A DNA stretch of 35,165 bases from Clostridiaceae bacterium (GCA_012719545.1 JAAYAD010000039.1:1-35165); one strand, 5' to 3'. Shown: positions 19,154 to 27,901, counted from the stretch's first letter. Program-made: numbers and translations. The notes: generated from the letters alone by a model not told the origin.

Positions 19154-19723
19154 ATGGACATAGAAAGCAGGGAAAAAGCCGAAAACAAAGTTCTGCTTTT
19201 ATACTTTCTTGACCGGGTCAAGATTCCGGTAAGCAATATGCAGTTGACACGTATAATGCTGGAAAATCGTTATATGAATTACTTCCTTCTTCAACAGAAT
19301 CTTCATGAAATGAGGATGGACAATCTCATTGTAACAGAAACCCGGGATAATATAGACTATTACAGCTTGTCGGCTGAAGGTGCCAAAATGCTTGAATTAT
19401 TCAAGGACCTGGTTCCCTACGGCATCAGAACCAGAATTGAGGAAAACATTGACTCAATCCGTTCATTTATACGCCTTGAAACTTCAATTATCGCCGAGTA
19501 TACCCTGGAGAACGAGAATGAATACCAGGTTAAATGCCGTATTGTAGAGGATTTTAACCCACTCATTGATATACGTATTTCTGTGGGTTCAAGAGAAGAT
19601 GCCCGCTCCATATGCCAAAACTGGAAATCCCATGCCAAGGAAATATATCCTCAGGTAATTGGTGTGCTTCTAGGAAAAGAAATAGATAATTCATCAAACA
19701 ATACTGCGCAGCAAACTGAATAG
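19154..19723 (+). CDS. DUF4364 family winged-helix-like protein
   Basis: A 189-residue protein matching the DUF4364 family, widespread in Clostridia and of unknown function. The N-terminal half reads as a winged helix-turn-helix: NKVLLLYFLDRVKIPVSNMQLTRIMLE, then YFLLQQNLHEMRMDNLIVTE, then a wing (DNIDYYSLSAEGAKMLELF), like PadR-type regulators. The C-terminal half (about 110-175) is a beta-rich region ending in LLGKE. AGGAGG lies 9 bases before the ATG. It is divergent from acn and stands alone. A DNA-binding role, perhaps on its own upstream region or the acn promoter, is an inference from fold and position. No clear terminator follows; a short bulged hairpin near 19756-19780 lacks a U-tract. 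Confidence 0.8.
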   Translation: MDIESREKAENKVLLLYFLDRVKIPVSNMQLTRIMLENRYMNYFLLQQNLHEMRMDNLIVTETRDNIDYYSLSAEGAKMLELFKDLVPYGIRTRIEENIDSIRSFIRLETSIIAEYTLENENEYQVKCRIVEDFNPLIDIRISVGSREDARSICQNWKSHAKEIYPQVIGVLLGKEIDNSSNNTAQQTE

Positions 19724-19879
19724 TTCTGTTAAACGGAATAGCCAGACAGGATGCAATTTCAGCACCTGTTAATTCTGTATGGCATATGCTTAAGTGAAAA
19801 ACATCAGTTTCTACTGTGAAACCTTGAGAAAATATATCAGTTAATGTAAAGAAATGGCTGATGTGGGCAGACTTTTAGC

Positions 19880-20668
19880 TCAATAATCAATAAGCATGGA
19901 TTTGATAAAGGCAAAAAATTCTCGAAGATAGCTGTTAACCAGTATTACAGAAGGTGTGGGTGCAGAAATGGCGTATGCCTCAAACCCAAAGCGTTTTGCC
20001 AGAATTTTAGATCTTAAAACATGAAAATCATTGGTAACAAATATTACTTTTATGGACTTTTCAAAAGATGGGTCAATTAATCTTCTTGTGTATTCAAAAT
20101 TCTCACGGGTGCTTGTTGATTTGTCCTCAACAATAATCTTTTCTTCGGGTACACCTCTTTCCAGCAGGTACGCCTTCATGGCCACCGCTTCCGGATAGGG
20201 CTCATTTGGTCCCTGTCCTCCGGAAACAATAATGTTTGCATGAGTATTTTCCTCATAATATGAAATGGCCTTATCAAGCCGTGAGGCAAGGGACAAAGTA
20301 GGTCTTCCGTCAGGCCATATCCCGCATCCCAGCACTATAACAAAGTCCACTTTTCCAGCAAGCTCGGCTCTGTGAGTTATGGGAGCCATGATAATTAGAG
20401 CTTCCACAACTATGAAAAACAGAACAGAGGCAATAACGACTATTGTCACAATCAATCTTATTGCCTCGTTGCTGATAAGAGGCTCATTAAAAAAAGCAAG
20501 CCTGTAGGAATAAAAAAAGCAACCGAGACTTATAAGAACCGCAGTAATAATGCCAAAGTTAACATCGGTAGAATATCTCCATGCATAATAGGAATTTATG
20601 CAAAGAAAGATTCCTGCCATTATTAATAAAGCAGCCAATATCATTTTAAAGACTTTTTTCATTGACAT
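19880..20668 (-). CDS. YdcF/SanA-like DUF218 membrane protein
   Basis: A 262-residue protein with three or four N-terminal membrane segments (about 8-28, 38-55, 68-95) followed by a DUF218 domain. The domain shows VDFVIVLGCGIWPDGRPTLSLASRLDKAISYYEE, IIVSGGQGPNE, EAVAMKAYLLERGVPEEKIIVEDKSTSTRENFEYT and VIFVTNDFHVLRSKILAKRFGF, the standard YdcF-family blocks. Relatives are linked to cell-envelope functions, with E. coli SanA tied to vancomycin resistance, but the reaction is unknown. The start shows only a weak ribosome site; ATG at 20668 or two codons later are both possible. It lies 76 bases downstream of the cyclophilin gene and may share its transcript. Confidence 0.85.
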   Translation of the reverse strand: MSMKKVFKMILAALLIMAGIFLCINSYYAWRYSTDVNFGIITAVLISLGCFFYSYRLAFFNEPLISNEAIRLIVTIVVIASVLFFIVVEALIIMAPITHRAELAGKVDFVIVLGCGIWPDGRPTLSLASRLDKAISYYEENTHANIIVSGGQGPNEPYPEAVAMKAYLLERGVPEEKIIVEDKSTSTRENFEYTRRLIDPSFEKSIKVIFVTNDFHVLRSKILAKRFGFEAYAISAPTPSVILVNSYLREFFAFIKSMLIDY

Positions 20669-20744
20669 TCTTACTTCAACTCTATTCCCGATTACTTTTA
20701 TAAATTCCGGAAATTTATTAACTTACCAAACTTCTGAGTTTTGG

Positions 20745-21479
20745 TTATTCTTTACCGAATTCCTTTATCTCAATGGTTTTTATTACAACGTCCTCCAGGG
20801 GCTTATCATCATCATTGGTCTCTACTTTTGCAATTTTGTCCACTACATCCATGCCTTCATAAACCTGACCAAATACGGTATGTCTGAAATCCAGCCATGG
20901 AGTACCGCCGTTTTTATAAAGCTCTACGAGAGCTTCAGGATAACCGCCCTGCCTTAAAGCTTCAATTTCGTCATCTTCCATGGTTTTCTTCTGAACTATG
21001 AAAAACTGGCTTCCATTGGTGTCTTCACCGGAATTGGCCATACTTAATGCACCGCGGTAATTGAAGAGGTCATAGGAGAATTCATCCTCAAAGGGTTTTC
21101 CCCAAATGCTTTCTCCTCCTGTGCCATCACCCTTGGGGTCGCCGCCCTGGATCATAAAATCGTCAATAACACGGTGGAATATAAGGTTGTCATAATAACC
21201 GTTCTTTGCATGGGTTGTAAAGTTCTCAACAGCCTTGGGCGCCTTCTCAGGAAACAGCTTGACTTTAATATCGCCCATGCTTGTCTTGATAATTGCAATG
21301 GTATCCCCTTTCTGGGGTGGCATAAACTGATATCCGGGTGTTAAAGTAATTTTGTTCTCCCCCTCTCCTATTGTTATGGGTGTCGGTCCGCCTGGTGCCG
21401 CATTATTCTTGCAGCCGGCAATAATTATGCCGAACAATAATACGAATAAAGTGCTTTTAATGATTCTGCCTATATTCAT
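20745..21479 (-). CDS. lipoprotein peptidyl-prolyl cis-trans isomerase (cyclophilin type)
   Basis: A 244-residue predicted lipoprotein: a positively charged start (MNIGRIIKS), a hydrophobic stretch, then the lipobox IIAGC with the lipid-attachment Cys at 23. The cyclophilin domain follows: [22 protein letters not shown] holds the active-site Arg and the QGGD signature, with [19 protein letters not shown] and [25 protein letters not shown] after it. It should catalyse proline isomerisation during folding of exported proteins on the outer face of the membrane. A good AAGGAGG site is 15 bases from the ATG, longer than normal; an in-frame stop right before the ATG rules out an earlier start. A promoter with perfect TATAAT lies about 110 bases upstream. 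Confidence 0.93.
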   Translation of the reverse strand: MNIGRIIKSTLFVLLFGIIIAGCKNNAAPGGPTPITIGEGENKITLTPGYQFMPPQKGDTIAIIKTSMGDIKVKLFPEKAPKAVENFTTHAKNGYYDNLIFHRVIDDFMIQGGDPKGDGTGGESIWGKPFEDEFSYDLFNYRGALSMANSGEDTNGSQFFIVQKKTMEDDEIEALRQGGYPEALVELYKNGGTPWLDFRHTVFGQVYEGMDVVDKIAKVETNDDDKPLEDVVIKTIEIKEFGKE

Positions 21480-21589
21480 TATATTTTTTTAAATCCTCCT
21501 TAATATTTCTCCGTTAATGTTCTATAATACAAGTATAGAATATAGTATATTTAGAAGGGGAAAAATGAGCCCTTCAAAAAGACCGTATT

Positions 21590-21618
21590 ATTATAACACA
21601 GATTTAAAGCATTATAAA
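21590..21618 (-). promoter_or_regulatory. likely promoter of the cyclophilin gene
   Basis: On the minus strand TATAAT (21595-21590) is preceded by TGT (an extended -10) and, after 17 bases, by a weak -35 TTTATA (21618-21613). The leader would be about 105 bases. No comparably good plus-strand promoter for trxA stands out in the same gap. Confidence 0.45.
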
Positions 21619-21702
21619 CTAGTAACTTTAATACGAAAAATCAGCATATTAATGCGATATAAAGGCAGTAATTACTAACTTGCAGAAAGGAGTTGGACGT
21701 CC

Positions 21703-22014
21703 ATGGACGTAAGACATGTAACAAAGAATGAATTTGATTCCGAGATAGCTAATTCCAAATTACCCGTTCTGGTAGATTTCTGGGCGCCCTGGTGCGGTCC
21801 GTGCAGAATGCTGTCGCCGGTTCTTGATGAACTTGCAGGAGAACTTGCAGGACAGGTTAAGATATTAAAAGTAAATGTAGATGAGGAGCCTGAGCTGGCA
21901 AGCAAATACGGAGTCATGAGCATCCCCACCGTTATAGCATTTAAAGAAGGCAAGGCTACAAAGAAAGTAGTTGGCTTTAGAAGCAAGGAAGAATTTAAGA
22001 ATATGATTCTGTAA
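21703..22014 (+). CDS. trxA: thioredoxin
   Basis: A 103-residue thioredoxin with the active site WCGPC (cysteines 31 and 34) in the block VLVDFWAPWCGPCRMLSPVLDELA, the buried Asp-containing strand KVNVDEEPELASKYGV, the cis-proline loop SIPTVIAFKEG, and a C-terminal helix. It is a cytoplasmic thiol-disulphide reductant for ribonucleotide reductase, peroxidases and general repair. AAAGGAG lies 10 bases before the ATG. It is monocistronic on plus, followed by two hairpins. No thioredoxin reductase gene is in the window. Confidence 0.96.
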   Translation: MDVRHVTKNEFDSEIANSKLPVLVDFWAPWCGPCRMLSPVLDELAGELAGQVKILKVNVDEEPELASKYGVMSIPTVIAFKEGKATKKVVGFRSKEEFKNMIL

Positions 22015-22048
22015 TAAATACGGTCGTTTTTAAAAGTGCTATATTCAT

Positions 22049-22076
22049 TGGGCAATAAGCAAAACTTTATTGCCCA
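22049..22076 (+). terminator. first hairpin after trxA
   Basis: A 10-base-pair perfect stem, TGGGCAATAA with TTATTGCCCA, and an 8-base loop, 35 bases after trxA. The following sequence (TACCCTTTGTTAATT) is only weakly U-rich, so it may be a partial terminator or a 3' stabilising hairpin. Confidence 0.45.
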
Positions 22077-22126
22077 TACCCTTTGTTAATTCAAAATGCT
22101 TGTTTACTTAAAGAAATAAAAACAGC

Positions 22127-22156
22127 GAAAAAAGACAGGTTAACCTGTCTTTTTTC
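22127..22156. terminator. bidirectional terminator between trxA and phoR
   Basis: A 30-base perfect palindrome, GAAAAAAGACAGGTT with its complement; as RNA it makes a 13-base-pair stem with a TTAA loop and six T residues in the outer arm on either strand. It sits between convergent trxA and phoR and ends the phosphate gene block. Confidence 0.9.
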
Positions 22157-22222
22157 TTGCCGCTTGTTCTTATAAATATAACTTTCTTCACTTGATATCA
22201 AAATTAATTTTTACTTAATATC

Positions 22223-23998
22223 TCAATTATGCTTTGGTAACCGGACAATAAAATCGCTTCCCTCTCCCTCTTTGCTTTCTACCCGCACAGAACCGTCATA
22301 CAACTGTGCTATATGCTTTACAATTGAAAGCCCAAGACCGGTACCGCCCATTGCCCTTGACCTGCCTTTGTCAACCCTGTAGAACCTTTCAAATATGCGA
22401 TCGGTATGCTCCATGGGAATTCCTATGCCGGTGTCCCTGACATGTATCTCTATATGCTTTTCAAAGGATTCTGCCCAAATCTTTACAAGCCCTCCAGTCT
22501 TATTATATTTAATGGCATTATCCATTAAATTAATCATGAGCTGTTTAATTCGGTGGCGGTTAGCTTCAAGGATCATATCAGGCGAAATGTTTACTTCTAT
22601 TGTTACTCCTTTTTCGTTAGCTGCGTTGTGAAGCATTGACTCCACTTCATTTACCAGAGGCAGAAGTTCAACGCTCTGCCTTTCATTGTCCTTATTCATA
22701 TGCTCAATCTCGGACAGCTCCAGAATGTCGTTAATAAGGTTTCTCAGGCGTGTTGCCTCTATATCAATAATATCCAGGAACTTCTCGGCCACCTCATGTT
22801 CATGGAGAGCCCCGTTTTTAAGAGTCTCAACAAAGCCCTGTATGGAAGTTAAAGGTGTTTTAAGCTCATGGGTGACGTTTGAGACGAATTCGGCTCTCAT
22901 TTCATCGAACTTGCGCATCTGCGTAATGTCATTTATAAAGGCAAGAGCACCTGTGTTATGACCTTTATCCTCATCCTGATATATGGGTGAAACATGAACT
23001 GACAACTGCATGCGCCTTCCGCCATGATATACATGCATCTCTTCCTTAATGATTTTGTTTCCGGTTATGGCTTTGAGCAATAGTTCATTAATCTTCCTGT
23101 TTCTGATAACCTGCACCAAAGGAAGTCCTACCGGATTTGCAATTTCTGGTCCGCAAAAAATACGGACGGCAATAGGATTTATCATTAAAATCTGCATGCT
23201 TCTGTCAACTGCAATAAGGCCGTTGTTCATGCTGCTGATTATGGCATCAACCCTAGCATTTCTCTCCTTTAACTCCTTGATGACGTGTTCAATGGCATGG
23301 GTCATGCTGCTTAAGGTTAACGAAAGCTGACCCACTTCATCCTTAGGTCCAATACGGGTTATGCCATGGGGCTCGACGGTATTTCCGTATTCCTTGACAA
23401 GCCTGGCTAAAGGCTTTACAACATAGCCAGAAAACTTTAAGGCCATCAGGGAAGATATAATCATTGCGGCAAACACCGTTATGATGGCATAAAAAAGGAT
23501 GACATTGCGTATTTCATTGACATATTCCACCGATGTAGAAATACGCACCACCTTGTCTAGCTCTCCGGAATAATAGGCAAGATAAATTAACTGGATTCCT
23601 GTGGTTTCGCTTTTTCGGATGTTCACACCTATACCATCCATAAGAGCTTTCTTAACCTCTGGCCGGTCCAGGTGATTTTCCATTGTATTTGAAGGGGCTC
23701 TGGAATCCGCAAGAACATTTCCGTTTCTATTAATAATTGTGATACGTCTGTCCGACTCAGGGTACTGATCCTGGTCGCTTGTAGTCAAAAGCCCTGCCAG
23801 CTTTTTTAAATTGGCATCATTGATGCCCTCCTGCCCATACCCGCTTAAGATATGTGCTATAAGAACAGCATCATGTTTAAGACTGTTTTCAACCTCCCTT
23901 ATATAAACCTGGGAGGAATAGCGATAGGTAACAAGAGCCACAACAGACGAAACAATAACCGCAAGAACTATATAAAGAGCTACAATGCGCCGTCTCAT
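22223..23998 (-). CDS. phoR: PhoR-type membrane sensor histidine kinase
   Basis: A 591-residue sensor kinase, named PhoR from its architecture and neighbours. An N-terminal membrane helix (about 4-24) and a second (about 168-188) flank an extracytoplasmic sensor domain. A HAMP-like linker, a PAS domain (about 250-355, SMNNGLIAVDRSMQILMINP), the HisKA box FVSNVTHELKTPLTSI with His377, and the ATPase domain with N box LMINLMDNAIKYN and G boxes RDTGIGIP and GGTGLGLSIVKHI follow. The start is the ATG at 23998, 6 bases after AAAGG; a TTG seven codons earlier lacks a site. Unusually, it is separated from its likely partner phoP by cdaA-ybbR. It may share transcription with ybbR, 116 bases upstream. 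A different partner cannot be excluded. Confidence 0.85.
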   Translation of the reverse strand: MRRRIVALYIVLAVIVSSVVALVTYRYSSQVYIREVENSLKHDAVLIAHILSGYGQEGINDANLKKLAGLLTTSDQDQYPESDRRITIINRNGNVLADSRAPSNTMENHLDRPEVKKALMDGIGVNIRKSETTGIQLIYLAYYSGELDKVVRISTSVEYVNEIRNVILFYAIITVFAAMIISSLMALKFSGYVVKPLARLVKEYGNTVEPHGITRIGPKDEVGQLSLTLSSMTHAIEHVIKELKERNARVDAIISSMNNGLIAVDRSMQILMINPIAVRIFCGPEIANPVGLPLVQVIRNRKINELLLKAITGNKIIKEEMHVYHGGRRMQLSVHVSPIYQDEDKGHNTGALAFINDITQMRKFDEMRAEFVSNVTHELKTPLTSIQGFVETLKNGALHEHEVAEKFLDIIDIEATRLRNLINDILELSEIEHMNKDNERQSVELLPLVNEVESMLHNAANEKGVTIEVNISPDMILEANRHRIKQLMINLMDNAIKYNKTGGLVKIWAESFEKHIEIHVRDTGIGIPMEHTDRIFERFYRVDKGRSRAMGGTGLGLSIVKHIAQLYDGSVRVESKEGEGSDFIVRLPKHN

Positions 23999-24025
23999 AA
24001 ACAACCTTTCATGTATCAAATATAA

Positions 24026-24054
24026 ATGCCATGCTTATTTAAATAAGCAGGCAT
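24026..24054. repeat. AT-rich imperfect palindrome between ybbR and phoR
   Basis: TGCC-A-TGCTTATTT pairs with AAATAAGCAGGCA over 13 base pairs with one bulged base, centred on ATTTAAAT. It lies 28 bases upstream of the phoR start. There is no proper U-tract, so it is more likely a weak terminator, a processing hairpin or a protein site than a strong terminator. Confidence 0.4.
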
Positions 24055-24114
24055 ATATTCCATTAGTCAATGATATGCTCATTTAAGTATATAAAACACT
24101 ATTATAATTATATT

Positions 24115-25371
24115 TTACGGATTTGGGGTTGGTGTAGTGGATGTTTCAGTCGTAGTACTTTCTATGACTATTTCGACGGTATATTCCCCAACCAGAGTTA
24201 CATCAACTGGAAGCTTTACCATAAGCGGAATCTCGTGTCTTCCATCCTCAAAGCCGTTAACCTGGACAGATAATACTATATCCGTGGTTTTTACACCATT
24301 CACAGCTTCAGGTGTACCTTTAATAGTTATAGGAATTGGATCGTTGGTGACCCTGTAAACCCTAGTTCCTGACATATCGCTTCCATAGATGGATATCTGG
24401 CGTGCAGGCACATTAAAGGTGCGGGTAGCCAGCTTTTCTATAACTATTTCTGCTGTCAGCTGCTCTGCATCCGAATCCATTATTTTTGTATCATTAGGAG
24501 TTATCAAAGTAAGCGGCACCTGAAAAGTGGATGTTTTTCCTGTTATATCAACAGCTTCAGCATTAACTTTGGTTATCCCTTCCAACACGCTCTTTTTCCC
24601 AATCACCCTGATTCCGGGAAGAGAATAGCGTACTTCCTTAAGATAATAGTCATCGCCAGGTCTTCCCCGTGTTGCAGCCACCACAGGAACGCGTTTTGCC
24701 AAATCAAACCTGACTATTACAGGTATTTGCCCTTCAAATTGCCTTATTGGCTGCCCCTCGGCATCAAGAGCTATACCTCTCATAATTAATTCCCCGGTAT
24801 CTCCAATTTCATCCAGATTAACTTTTGCAACCACCTTATCTACTTTTGTAATGCTGCTTTCAAGCTCTTCAAGAACCACGTTGGCAGGCTCAACGGATAA
24901 ATTTACAAGTTCGTAGCCTGCCGGCAGCTTTCCTGTAAATTCAATATTCACAGGATACTGCTTTCCAATAATGCGTTCAAAGGTTAAGGTCACAGAGGAT
25001 GGATTGACAGCAGTTATAAATATGTCCTCATCTCCATGGTATTCGGGCATGTCTATATTAATGGTCCTGGTACCGGGAGATGTAATGCCCGATAAATCGA
25101 TGGATGCCTTAAAATCATTGGCGGTAACAGCCCTTACCTTGTTGCTTCGTCCCCTTATCTTTATATCCAGTGTCAATGGAAGGGTATTTCCCACCAGTTG
25201 AAGATTGTTCTGCCTTAAAACCTGAGCGTTATTTGACAGGGGTATGGAAAGGCTTCTTTCCTCAAACGGATTTTCTTTATCCAGAACAAGAAACCATATA
25301 AAAATGGCAATTAATACCGAGATAACTCTAATGACCGAATCTTTTTCAAACAAATCGTTAATTTTGCTCAT
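24115..25371 (-). CDS. YbbR-domain protein (CdaR-like), membrane anchored
   Basis: A 418-residue YbbR-family protein. One N-terminal membrane helix (about 13-30, VIRVISVLIAIFIWFLVL) is followed by repeated YbbR domains of about 80-90 residues; I can make out four, the repeats carrying patterns such as YPVNIEFTGKLPAGYEL and VPVVAATRGRPGDDYYL. The C-terminal tail is Thr/Pro-rich. In Bacillus and Listeria the YbbR protein next to cdaA binds and modulates the diadenylate cyclase at the membrane. The start overlaps the end of cdaA by 14 bases, so the two are translationally linked. The usual third gene, glmM, does not follow; phoR does. Confidence 0.92.
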   Translation of the reverse strand: MSKINDLFEKDSVIRVISVLIAIFIWFLVLDKENPFEERSLSIPLSNNAQVLRQNNLQLVGNTLPLTLDIKIRGRSNKVRAVTANDFKASIDLSGITSPGTRTINIDMPEYHGDEDIFITAVNPSSVTLTFERIIGKQYPVNIEFTGKLPAGYELVNLSVEPANVVLEELESSITKVDKVVAKVNLDEIGDTGELIMRGIALDAEGQPIRQFEGQIPVIVRFDLAKRVPVVAATRGRPGDDYYLKEVRYSLPGIRVIGKKSVLEGITKVNAEAVDITGKTSTFQVPLTLITPNDTKIMDSDAEQLTAEIVIEKLATRTFNVPARQISIYGSDMSGTRVYRVTNDPIPITIKGTPEAVNGVKTTDIVLSVQVNGFEDGRHEIPLMVKLPVDVTLVGEYTVEIVIESTTTETSTTPTPNP

Positions 25372-26236
25372 CCTGCTTCACCTTTCTGAAATAAAAAAGC
25401 TTTCGGTCGTTGTCGCTTTCCAACAGGAATTTGCTCAGGGCTTTTCTAAGCATATCGGGGGTAAGATTCCTTGTAAGTCCCCCGTTATGAGCGTAGGAGA
25501 TTTTCCCCGATTCTTCCGATACAACTACGGCTATTGCGTCCGATATCTCCGTGATTCCCAAAGCGGCACGGTGGCGGGTGCCAAGCTCTCGGCTCAATCC
25601 TGCATTCTGTGTCAAGGGAAGATAACACGCAGCAGCCTTTATGATATTTGAGCTTATTATAACAGCTCCGTCATGCAAGGGGGTTTTGGGTGTAAAAATA
25701 TTGCACAATAATTCGGATGAGAGGGCAGCATCCATTTTTGTGCCTGTGTTTACAATATCCCCTATCTTGGTCTCCCTTTCAATTATAATAAGTGCCCCCA
25801 CATAATCCTCTGAAAGCTTTGTGCAAGCCTTGACAATGGACTCTATTGATGAAATGGTTTTTAAACGCTCCTCATCATCCTTGCGCAGCATGAAATCCTT
25901 AAATCCGCTGCTTCCAAGCTTCTCAAGAGCTCTTCTCAATTCGGGCTGGAAAAGTACTATAAGACCGAAACCGAAAATCTGCAGTGCCCCCTGCAAAAGG
26001 AAGGCTATTGTTTTTAGCCCCATCATCTGGGATATCCTTGAGATGGCAAGAATCAAAACCAGGCCCTTTACAAGCTGAATGGCTCTGGTTTCACGAACCA
26101 ACTGGATAATTTTGTAAACGCCATAGGACACAAGGGATATCTCAATGAGCATTCTTAATATGTCCAATGGACCATCAAGACCAAAAAAGCTCATCATGTA
26201 GCTAAAAAAATCCTGGAAGGTTCCGTTATCAGGCAC
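25358..26236 (-). CDS. cdaA: diadenylate cyclase CdaA (GTG start)
   Basis: Makes cyclic di-AMP from two ATP. The 292-residue protein has three N-terminal membrane helices (about 25-45, 53-70, 76-98) and a DAC domain with the catalytic motifs DGA (189-191, in PLHDGAVIIS) and RHR (221-223, in GTRHRAALGITE). Both are intact, so it should be active. In Firmicutes c-di-AMP controls potassium and osmolyte uptake and wall homeostasis. The start is GTG, 8 bases after AAGGAG. It overlaps ybbR downstream and lies 177 bases downstream of phoP, with a possible promoter in the gap. The placement between phoP and phoR is unusual; the common context is cdaA-ybbR-glmM. Confidence 0.96.
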   Translation of the reverse strand: MPDNGTFQDFFSYMMSFFGLDGPLDILRMLIEISLVSYGVYKIIQLVRETRAIQLVKGLVLILAISRISQMMGLKTIAFLLQGALQIFGFGLIVLFQPELRRALEKLGSSGFKDFMLRKDDEERLKTISSIESIVKACTKLSEDYVGALIIIERETKIGDIVNTGTKMDAALSSELLCNIFTPKTPLHDGAVIISSNIIKAAACYLPLTQNAGLSRELGTRHRAALGITEISDAIAVVVSEESGKISYAHNGGLTRNLTPDMLRKALSKFLLESDNDRKLFYFRKVKQDEQN

Positions 26237-26278
26237 TGCACAAGCTCCTTAACAAAAATAGTCCTATCTATAAAGTAA

Positions 26279-26307
26279 ATTATATCCTTTTGTAAAATAT
26301 TTTTGTA
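26279..26307 (-). promoter_or_regulatory. possible promoter of cdaA-ybbR
   Basis: A perfect TATAAT on the minus strand (26284-26279) lies 42 bases before the cdaA start, but the -35 at 17 bases spacing (TACAAA) is poor. The phoP-cdaA gap has no strong terminator, so read-through from the pst-phoU-phoP transcript is equally possible. Confidence 0.35.
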
Positions 26308-26413
26308 TACAGTAATTTTGAATGTAATACAAATGCAATATATTTTTCTTAAATACTAAATTTCGTTTATCTTGCTTCTGCCTAAAAGGCTTTTTCAGCT
26401 TGCGCATCAGATT

Positions 26414-27109
26414 TTAAATAAACCGGTACCCTACTCCCCTGACAGTTTCTATATATTCGGGCTTGCTGTCATCATTTTCTATCTTCTGGCGTAAGTACCT
26501 TATATGCACATCAACCGTTCTGGTTTCCCCATAGTAGTCAAAGCCCCAGACCTTTTCCAGAAGCACTTCACGGGTCATTACCTTGCCCCGGTTCTGCATC
26601 AGTATTTTTAACAGTTCAAATTCCTTAAGGGTAAGATCCAGCTTTTGATCCCCCTTATATACTTCATGACGCTCAACATCTATTTTTATATCCCCTGCAG
26701 TCAAAACCTCAGGTTGTATCTCATAAGGCTTCTCGGAACGTCTGAACAGAGCCTTTACCCTGGCAACAAGTTCCCTTATTGAAAAAGGCTTCGTTATGTA
26801 GTCATCAGCTCCAAGTTCAAGACCCAGGACTCTATCAAACTCTTCGCTTTTAGCTGTCAGCATGATAACAGGAAGTTTGGAAAGCCTTGAATCCTTCCTT
26901 ATTTCTCCAAGTATTTCATAGCCATCCATATCCGGAAGCATGATATCCAGTATAAACATATCAGGAATTACCGTCTCGCAATGGGCAAGCATTTCCTCAC
27001 CGCTTGAAAAGGTGATGACACTGTAACCATTGGCCTCCAGATTATATTTTATAAGCTGTTGTATATGGCTTTCATCTTCCACAATATATATCGTCCGTTT
27101 TACAGACAT
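26414..27109 (-). CDS. phoP: PhoP-type response regulator (OmpR family)
   Basis: A 231-residue two-domain regulator. The receiver domain has the acidic pair in IYIVEDE, the phospho-accepting Asp55 (FILDIMLPDMDG), the Thr of MLTAKSE, and the conserved Lys in DDYITKPFS. The C-terminal winged helix is OmpR/PhoB type (LTLKEFELLKILMQNRGKVMTREVLLEKVWGFDYYGETRTVDVHIRYLR). It should switch on phosphate-starvation genes by binding Pho boxes, such as the one before pstS. The start is the ATG at 27109, 9 bases after AGGAG; the ATG three codons earlier abuts that site. It starts 12 bases after phoU, so it is part of the pst operon and could be autoregulated through it. Confidence 0.92.
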   Translation of the reverse strand: MSVKRTIYIVEDESHIQQLIKYNLEANGYSVITFSSGEEMLAHCETVIPDMFILDIMLPDMDGYEILGEIRKDSRLSKLPVIMLTAKSEEFDRVLGLELGADDYITKPFSIRELVARVKALFRRSEKPYEIQPEVLTAGDIKIDVERHEVYKGDQKLDLTLKEFELLKILMQNRGKVMTREVLLEKVWGFDYYGETRTVDVHIRYLRQKIENDDSKPEYIETVRGVGYRFI

Positions 27110-27121
27110 GGTAAACATCTC

Positions 27122-27808
27122 CTATTCATCTTTTTTCTCTAAATCCTTCCGATTATCAGGATGCTGCAAATGCCTGTGTTTTCCGGTTTCATTATATACT
27201 GCCCATTCACTTATGTTGGTGGCATGATCTCCAATCCGCTCAAGATATTTTACAATGAACATTATATCAATAAGGGGCTCCACCGACCCAGTTTCTGATT
27301 TTATCTGGCTTGCTATGTCCATGATAAGCACATTGAAAAAATTATCCACTTCATCATCATCCCTGCATACCTCTGTTGCCAGCTCCACATCCTGATTTAT
27401 AAAGGCATCAATGCTCCGCCCTACCATGTTTCTTGCCTTTTCAGCCATAAGGTATATGTCAGGATTAATTTTCACAGGCTTATCCTTTAGTCTTAAAATT
27501 AATTCAGAGATATCGGCTGAATGGTCCCCTATTCTTTCAAGGTCGGTAATCATTTTAAGTGTGGAACCTATAAATCTTAGGTCTCCCGCAAGGGGCTGCT
27601 GCAGAGCAAACAAACTCAGGCATTTCTTTTCAATCTTATTTTCAATGTTGTCTATATCGTTGTCACGCTCAATTACTTCCTGAGCAACTTCTACATCCAA
27701 TTCTCTCAAAGCGTATATGGTTTTGTCTACAGACTCTTCCACAAGTCCGCCCAATATTCCTATTTCGTTCTTTAATTCCTGTAAGCTTCTGTCAAGATTA
27801 TGCCTCAT
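27122..27808 (-). CDS. phoU: phosphate uptake and signalling regulator PhoU
   Basis: A 228-residue protein of two tandem three-helix PhoU repeats. Metal-binding acidic runs are visible in each: ERDNDIDNIENKIE in the first and CRDDDEVDNFFNVLI in the second. PhoU links the Pst transporter to the sensor kinase and dampens the Pho response when phosphate is plentiful. The ATG at 27808 is chosen because AAAGG lies 9 bases before it; the ATG three codons upstream overlaps that site. It follows pstB after a 93-base gap with no clear promoter or terminator, and phoP follows 12 bases on. Confidence 0.94.
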   Translation of the reverse strand: MRHNLDRSLQELKNEIGILGGLVEESVDKTIYALRELDVEVAQEVIERDNDIDNIENKIEKKCLSLFALQQPLAGDLRFIGSTLKMITDLERIGDHSADISELILRLKDKPVKINPDIYLMAEKARNMVGRSIDAFINQDVELATEVCRDDDEVDNFFNVLIMDIASQIKSETGSVEPLIDIMFIVKYLERIGDHATNISEWAVYNETGKHRHLQHPDNRKDLEKKDE

Positions 27809-27901
27809 AATTCCCATCCTTTCATAAATATTGGGTGGGAGTCAGGACAATAGTTTATTTGCCATGCTTAATTTTTACCTATAAAAATGGCTTTAAAACA
27901 A

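Noticed and set aside
19724-19879. Terminator between DUF4364 and the YdcF-like gene
   Set aside because: Short hairpins (near 19756-19780 and 19807-19825) lack a U-tract or have only five base pairs, so none is listed as a terminator.
26285-26340. Possible Pho box upstream of cdaA
   Set aside because: Several TTACA-like words occur on the minus strand, but they do not match TTAACA well and their spacing drifts from 11 bases, unlike the pstS box.
26237-26413. c-di-AMP (ydaO-type) riboswitch near cdaA
   Set aside because: The 177-base gap is too short and AT-rich and lacks the conserved core of that class.
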